From Paramacrobiotus metropolitanus (lineage: Eukaryota; Tardigrada; Eutardigrada; Parachela; Macrobiotidae): a DNA stretch of 64,000 nt. The notes under the pieces were generated by a model, which saw nothing but the letters and a program-made list of their open reading frames with translations, had not been told where the DNA came from and did not search any database. Shown piece after piece: positions 58,878 to 64,000 of the stretch. Position numbers and translations under genes: made by a program. How positions within the stretch are numbered: position 1 is the stretch's first letter; every line of letters begins with the position of its first letter. The stretch spans positions 62,001-126,000 of the forward strand of contig NW_026570263.1 in assembly GCF_019649055.1 (NCBI RefSeq), in the 5' to 3' direction.

Positions 58878-61872
58878 ATGGCACCGGTAGTGAAGTGTTT
58901 ACTCTTCGCCGTAATTGCGGTGAATTACGTGTACGTGGAATTAATTGATGCTGTTGATCACAAGAAGGGATATGATGGTTAAATGAAGTGTTTTGCATCT
59001 GCAGTGTCGCCAAGATTCCTCCGCCGGGTATCAAGAAACTGAGCGATACGCAGTATGAGAGCCTGCCGAAGTTCGAGCCGAACAGCCGGCATCGCGCCGT
59101 CAAAGCGATACCTGATTGTTTCGACGCGCGGAAACGCTGGCCGAAGTGCAAGAGTATCGGGGATATCCGCAATCAGGGAATGTGCGGTACCTGTTGGGTA
59201 AGCAGTGCATAACATCCTGATTCTTCCTAATTTAGCGGCCCGCCCCGAACCTCACAAAGCAGACTGTTACAGCAATACTACATAGATAAAAATTTCATTG
59301 TTATGTTATTCGAAATACCAATTATTGTAACAAGTAAGAGTGAAGAACCAGCAAGCTACCCAACCTCGGCAGTATTTCTTTACTTCGCTATTTATGGAAA
59401 TACAGATAGCGCAGAGTTCCATTAGCAGAGGATCATGACCGCCATTGAGCCATAATCAGAATGCGCGTTGTCTTGCAGGCGGTAGCCAGTTCCGCCGTCC
59501 TCTCGGATCGCATCTGTATCGCCTCGGGAGAAAAGGATCAGACGTACATTTCCGCTGAGCACATTGCCGGCTGTACAGATCTGAAGCGCAATGGATACGA
59601 AAAGTGCGGGCCGAGTACTGAAATATTATAGTATTCGACAACAGCATGCTGACCTTAAAATAAGGACGCTATGCCGCTGCCGATCACTGTTATGATAAGG
59701 CTAGCTGCCAATTATTGGCGGATACCAGGCGCTGTTTACTATTGGCAATTTCTCTTTACTTCAAAGTTAACTGCGACACTGGCCACATTAAATGCGCTTT
59801 ATTTAGCTGTCAGGGAGGCAACGACAACGCCAACGCCTACCGGCAGGTAGCCACCTTCGGCGTGGTCAGCGGTGGCAACTACAACAGCAAATCGGGATGC
59901 ATGCCGTATCCGCTGCGCCCGCTGCCCGACTCGGAGGCCATCGACATCACCTGCCGCGATCAGTGCACCAACACCGGCTTCAAGCAGAGCTTCGAGAAGG
60001 ACAAACACTACAGTAAACATTATTGATATTAAAATTATAATTTACGTTTCCTAGCGTAGCATTTAAATAAATTTTGTATCATGTAGTCGATGCATTCTGG
60101 GCGTCGTACATCGGGCAGACGCCGCTGAACGGCATGCAGAACACCCCGGCCGCGGAGACCGCCAAGAACGTGGAGCTGATGAAGATGGACATTATGACCA
60201 ACGGACCCATCACCGCTGCCATCGTCATGTACACCGACTTCGAACCCTGGAAGCCCGAACAAGGTGCGGTTACTTATCAGTTATCACACTAAAGGTGATG
60301 TTACTATGAGTGGTCTTACCCGGTTAGTACTTAGTTTGCTTTAAAGAAGAGTAAATCTGCACCAATAACGTTGCAGTCTAGTAGCATTTCCTTAAATACT
60401 CAGTAAACAGTCAGGTGACTAAATTTCTGAGTAAGAACTTCTCCTCCAATGTTGGTGTCAGACAAGAGGCTGGGTGTTCAACATGAACTCATTAATTTCT
60501 ACAGGTTACTCTTCCCTTAATGAGACAGCCACAATATAGCGAACTTCATCCGCATTAATATACCGGCTGTCTTGGCCAAATAAAATTGACCAAATTTTTA
60601 ATCGACCGTTGCAGGTGCTTACCGAGGCCCGGGTGCCGGCGCCCAAGGCCCCATCGGCGGACACGCCGTCCGCATCATCGGTTGGTGCAAGGACCCCAAC
60701 GGCGTGCCCTACTGGCTGATCGCCAACTCCTGGGGCACCGACAAGGGCGACAAGGGTACCTACTGGATCGAGATGGGGAAGAACGTCATCGGGGTGGAGG
60801 ACATGGTGTCGGCGCCCATCATTAAGCAGCCCAACACCTGCCCGACGTCCCTCTGCGAGCAGGCCTTCGACCAGGTCATCCGGCTGCATCCCAACGACCC
60901 CAGTTCTGCCGTGTTCGTCTTCCAGGGCAACTGCACCCAGGAGGTCAAGGTCAGCGCCGACGGGAAGATCACGCCGGTCGGGGCACCGGGACCCATTGCC
61001 AGTACGTTCATGGGGGGTCCGAATTACGGGCCGATCCGCTTCTGGGTGGAGGCGCAGAACCCGGCTGAATTGTGGATCGCCAGTGTATGAGTATATTGCA
61101 ACGAATGAATGATTTTTCAGGCGGATTGTAATAGATTTTTGCGCGATAGGATAACGGAAAAGCCGGAGTGTGCTTCGACACGCCACGCGCCGGTAAAAAA
61201 GGCTGCCGTGTGGGTAAATTCAACGTCAACACCATGGACCAGAACGCTGGACCGATGACCATCACCGCTGGCGGCGACAAATATATTTATTGTAATTATG
61301 ATTTACTTATAAATAAAAAAACTTTTCTAATAATTATATACACTTTCTGGATGCATCTTCATTAGTTTTGTCGTATAAGTAAATGTTGACCCCTTTATAT
61401 AAGAATACAAGTATGTGCAGGAGATTTACAGATATTGGTGCGAAGAAAACTGGATTGTAACGCATGGGTAAAATGTATCATAAAACATACGCAACGTTTA
61501 TTTTTTAAAAGTTTTTATTGAATTTATTTATTTGTTATGTACGTCAGCTGGTTTGTCGTTGCAGATACGGATGCCGGTCGCGCCAAGCAGATCTACAAAT
61601 TCCCGGGACGCAGTCCGAGCGGTCAGGGCATCGACATCGGCGACGCCGTCAGCAGTAAATTCAAAAAGGTCACGTCCATCCTGGACATCGACGGCAGCAA
61701 GATGCTGGTGTGCGGTGTCGGCATCAAGGGACAGCCGGCCTGCGCCACGCTGGCTTACGATACGTGGAAGGTAAACGTACGACCTTTATTTCGCGCATAC
61801 CCACTGACAAGTGGTTTGTTATTGCAGTTGTCGAATCACAACACGCTGAAGAAAATCGTGACCAAGTGCTGA
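58878..61872 (+). CDS. Cathepsin B-like cysteine peptidase with long C-terminal extension, copy 2
   Basis: Nine exons in phase give 538 residues: 58878-58930, 59005-59197, 59479-59603, 59807-60012, 60087-60263, 60615-61084, 61150-61291, 61565-61770 and 61828-61872. Exons 2, 3, 8 and 9 are exactly as long as in copy 1 (193, 125, 206 and 45 nt), so this is a tandem duplicate. The signal is MAPVVKCLLFAVIAVN. The peptidase residues are NQGMCGTCW (Cys81), GGHAVRIIGW (His268) and IANSWGTDKGDKGTYWI (Asn289). The occluding loop lacks the His-His pair but keeps EKDKHY. The extension reads VIRLHPNDPSSAVFVFQGNC, AGVCFDTPRAG and SKMLVCGVGIKGQPACATL, parallel to copy 1. The first donor (gtacgt at 58931) is preferred because only it gives the phase that exon 2 needs. 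AATAAA is at 62070. Confidence 0.9.
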
Positions 61873-62554
61873 AGGAAGGCTGGCATCGTTTCGGGGAAAG
61901 GCCTGGTTGTTGCCACTGAACGACTGATTACTGTGAAAGATGGTTGTAACAATCAACTGAAGTATTCTTTTCCGCGTGCCGCGTAATGGGGTATTTTAAA
62001 TTAAGGGATGGTTTGGGTTCCATAGTCACGTTGGTTCTACCTAATTGTACGCTGGCGACTACGAGATGCAATAAAATTTTTTTTGTTTAAGTGAAACTGA
62101 CTCTCGATATTGTAATCGCGTTATTGGAAATAAATCAGTTCTGCATAAAAATCTGGATCGGCTTGCTGCACTGCACTCGCCGCCATTTATAAACGTGCTG
62201 AATAATGCCGCATTCAATCTGAACATGACGGTCACTATTCAATGTACTCCGTGATGTCCAGGTTATAGATTTATATTTATTTAACTGCGTTTACGCAATA
62301 AGCACAACTTTAAAAGACTGATAATTAAACCATGCTTGCGATTCTCTTAACATAGAGGCTTAAAAAGCAAAGCGTACGACATGAACTATGAAGGTACCGT
62401 AGTGTAGTGGCATATGCAGGCTCCATTTCCGCTGGTTGTCGCGATTATTAACAACTATTAGTATTGACTGATTACATGGTTCATTTGCTTTAGTATCAAT
62501 GCGAGAAATTTTTCCCTAATACTGTATTTCAGCAATAAATTATGTTTTATTTTA
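61873..62554. other. 3' UTR of cathepsin copy 2 and intergenic DNA
   Basis: AATAAA at 62070-62075 lies 200 bp after the stop. No exon is seen up to the MITE. Confidence 0.55.
62070..62075 (+). terminator. Poly(A) signal of cathepsin copy 2
   Basis: AATAAA followed by a T-rich run. Confidence 0.55.
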
Positions 62555-63072
62555 GGTGACCACTCCGTACACACCCTTTTACTCCGTACACAACCTTTCG
62601 CACTCCCTTTCATTCCGTGCACAACCTTTTAATTTTTTTTAATTTTTTCACAGCAGAGTTATTTCTGGAATAAAAAAAAACGCGCAATCTCGACCGTTTT
62701 TTGGATTTTGAACAGCAACGTTTTTCACCCTAATCTCCGCAAGATCTGCTCCGTAACACTTGTATATTCAATCTTCGCTTGCCACGTGAGTTATTTGTCG
62801 ACGCTGCCATACACCAGGACGTCTTCGTCGGAACGGTCCCATGATGTTGCAAAAACGTAGTAATATTTTTTTTGTAGTTTTGCTTTTCTGTAGTAATATA
62901 CTGTAGATTACAAGTATTTAAGTATAATACCTATATATAAATATATATAAAAGTTTGGTAGTGCACCGAGTGAATGGTAGTGCGCAAAAAGGTTGTGCAC
63001 GGAATGAAAGGGAGTGCAAAAGGTTGTGTACGGAGTGAAAGGGTGTGAAAGGGTGTGTACGGAGTGGTCACC
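62555..63072. mobile_element. Non-autonomous Mutator-like element (MITE)
   Basis: The 518-bp element has long terminal inverted repeats of about 75-85 bp. The left end starts ggtgaccactccgtacacac, and the right end is its reverse complement finishing gagtggtcacc. Inside each arm the words ccctttcattccgtgcacaa and actccgtacacaaccttt repeat. Perfect 9-bp direct repeats TTTATTTTA flank it (62546-62554 and 63073-63081). Long TIRs plus a 9-bp target duplication point to the Mutator/MULE class. There is no transposase frame. Confidence 0.9.
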
Positions 63073-63081
63073 TTTATTTTA

Positions 63082-63866
63082 TGCCTAAGTCCGTATCTTA
63101 AGTACACCGAAGAGAGTTAGCTTGTAACAGAAATTTGCGCATGCTAGACCGCAGCCAAATACATACAAATACTTATCTGTACTGCCTGAGAATTATTTCA
63201 CTATTGCACAAATACAGTAATCAAAGCGAATTTCTTATTTATTTTATTTTATTAGTTTTTATGCATCATTGGTTTACCGTTTATGCTTGGGGTAAAACTT
63301 GAAACTGTATAATTTTATGCTGGTTTTACGGCTAGTTTTTATGTGTTCTTCCCTTTATTAAATTTTCGGTATTAATTTTCTTAAAATTCCCAACAATCAC
63401 TAGAAATTTCAAATGGCATTTCAATTTCAAACGAGTTTAACATAGTAGCAATACCAATTAAAAAAATCCAATTGGAAAAATCCCGGAACTCAAAATGGAT
63501 GCTTCCTAGTTTCTATTTGTATTTGTATTTCAGCGTTAAAATATGCACGTCAACAGTCAACTAATACTATAAACCGTGCTGCGGTTTTCACGTGTTGTCC
63601 TGCTTGCCCAGCTCAGCCTACACAGCCGCGACGCGAAGTAGAACGTTCGTGACATTTCCACTGGCAGTGTGGAGACCGTACCCGGGAAACCGCTGACGGT
63701 CAGCGCTTATGGCCATCCACTTAACAGGCACACATTTCCGGTGTAATAATATAAGGAACGCCACCAAAATGTTCATCCATTGTACCCGGCAAATTATTTC
63801 GCGGTGTTGGTTAGGCGCGGACAACACCAGGGAACATTTATCCAACAGAGGATTATCGGCTGAACC
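63082..63866. other. Intergenic, no gene seen
   Basis: AT-rich. A minus-strand frame at 63618-63845 has no support from splice sites or family motifs. Confidence 0.5.
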
Positions 63867-63919
63867 ATGCGATCGGCAATCAGCATACTGGGACTGACCG
63901 TCATCGCCGCTACACTGGT
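63867..63919 (+). CDS. Signal-peptide exon of a probable third cathepsin copy
   Basis: It encodes MRSAISILGLTVIAATL and ends at a gtaatc donor in phase 2. Length (53 nt), phase, position in the array and signal-peptide character match exon 1 of cathepsin copy 2. The gene body would lie beyond the window, so the assignment rests on context only. Confidence 0.45.
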
Positions 63920-64000
63920 GTAATCATCACGCATCGTTTTATGTCATTATCCTGTATTCTTTGATTAGTTTATTACGTTATTGATTTTTCTCAGATTATT

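Noticed and set aside
1-64000. CRISPR array, bacterial operon or integrated phage
   Set aside because: No regularly spaced direct repeats with unique spacers and no ribosome-binding-site-led gene runs were seen. Spliced eukaryotic genes fill the window.

Overview
The window is nuclear DNA from an animal. Nearly every gene is split by GT-AG introns, most of them short (47 bp to about 1 kb). There are no bacterial-style operons, and the gene content is metazoan: neurotransmitter symporter, rhodopsin-like receptors, SLC26 anion transporter, Ig-domain protein, receptor tyrosine kinase, cathepsins and peritrophin-type chitin-binding proteins. The two chitin-binding genes favour a chitinous ecdysozoan. 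A tardigrade would fit the compact introns and family mix, but the sequence alone does not prove that. Gene models were built by hand by matching family motifs to splice sites and checking that every junction keeps phase. They are not supported by RNA or database searches.

Left third (1-24 kb). The end of a rhodopsin-like GPCR (44-660, +) is followed by a complete 18-exon SLC6 transporter on the minus strand (6836-1367, 568 residues) that carries the monoamine-type Asp in TM1. From about 7 to 15 kb the DNA is mostly repeats: foldback elements, a 5'-truncated retroelement end, two copies of a long dispersed repeat, a mariner-like element with TA target sites, and a perfect 65-bp palindrome. 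A secreted two-Ig protein (15002-16270, +) comes next, then a decayed copy of the SLC6 3' end (16.96-18.18 kb) and a 9-bp satellite. A receptor tyrosine kinase pseudogene (21.8-24.0 kb) follows, whose exons are broken by near-perfect inverted duplications of their own sequence.

Middle (25-41 kb). This part is rich in secreted-protein genes: a chitin-binding protein (25317-27648, +), a second one on the minus strand (30657-28296) with a small secreted-protein gene lying antisense inside one of its introns (29106-29754, +), two bulb-type (B-lectin) genes (minus), and three minus-strand paralogues (35.3-40.5 kb). These three share an unrecognised motif, [D/E]-I-G-x-I-G-x-[N/D]-x-G followed by an [I/V]-x-x-[Y/V]-N-[F/Y] stretch. 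They are the best candidate for an undescribed family. A hAT-type MITE with perfect 8-bp target duplications sits in an intron of one of them.

Right part (41-64 kb). A complete two-exon GPCR, a 12-exon SLC26 transporter with a STAS domain (retroelement remnant in its last intron), a small secreted protein, and a secreted asparagine-rich glycoprotein with N-V-T-E repeats come first. They are followed by two tandem cathepsin B-like genes with intact Cys/His/Asn catalytic residues, no occluding-loop His pair, and a roughly 200-residue C-terminal extension. The signal-peptide exon of a probable third copy lies at the window edge, beyond a 518-bp Mutator-like MITE with 9-bp target duplications.

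The secreted products (chitin binders, lectins, cysteine peptidases, glycoproteins, the IG-motif family) would suit a cuticle, gut or secretory surface role, but that link is inference only.
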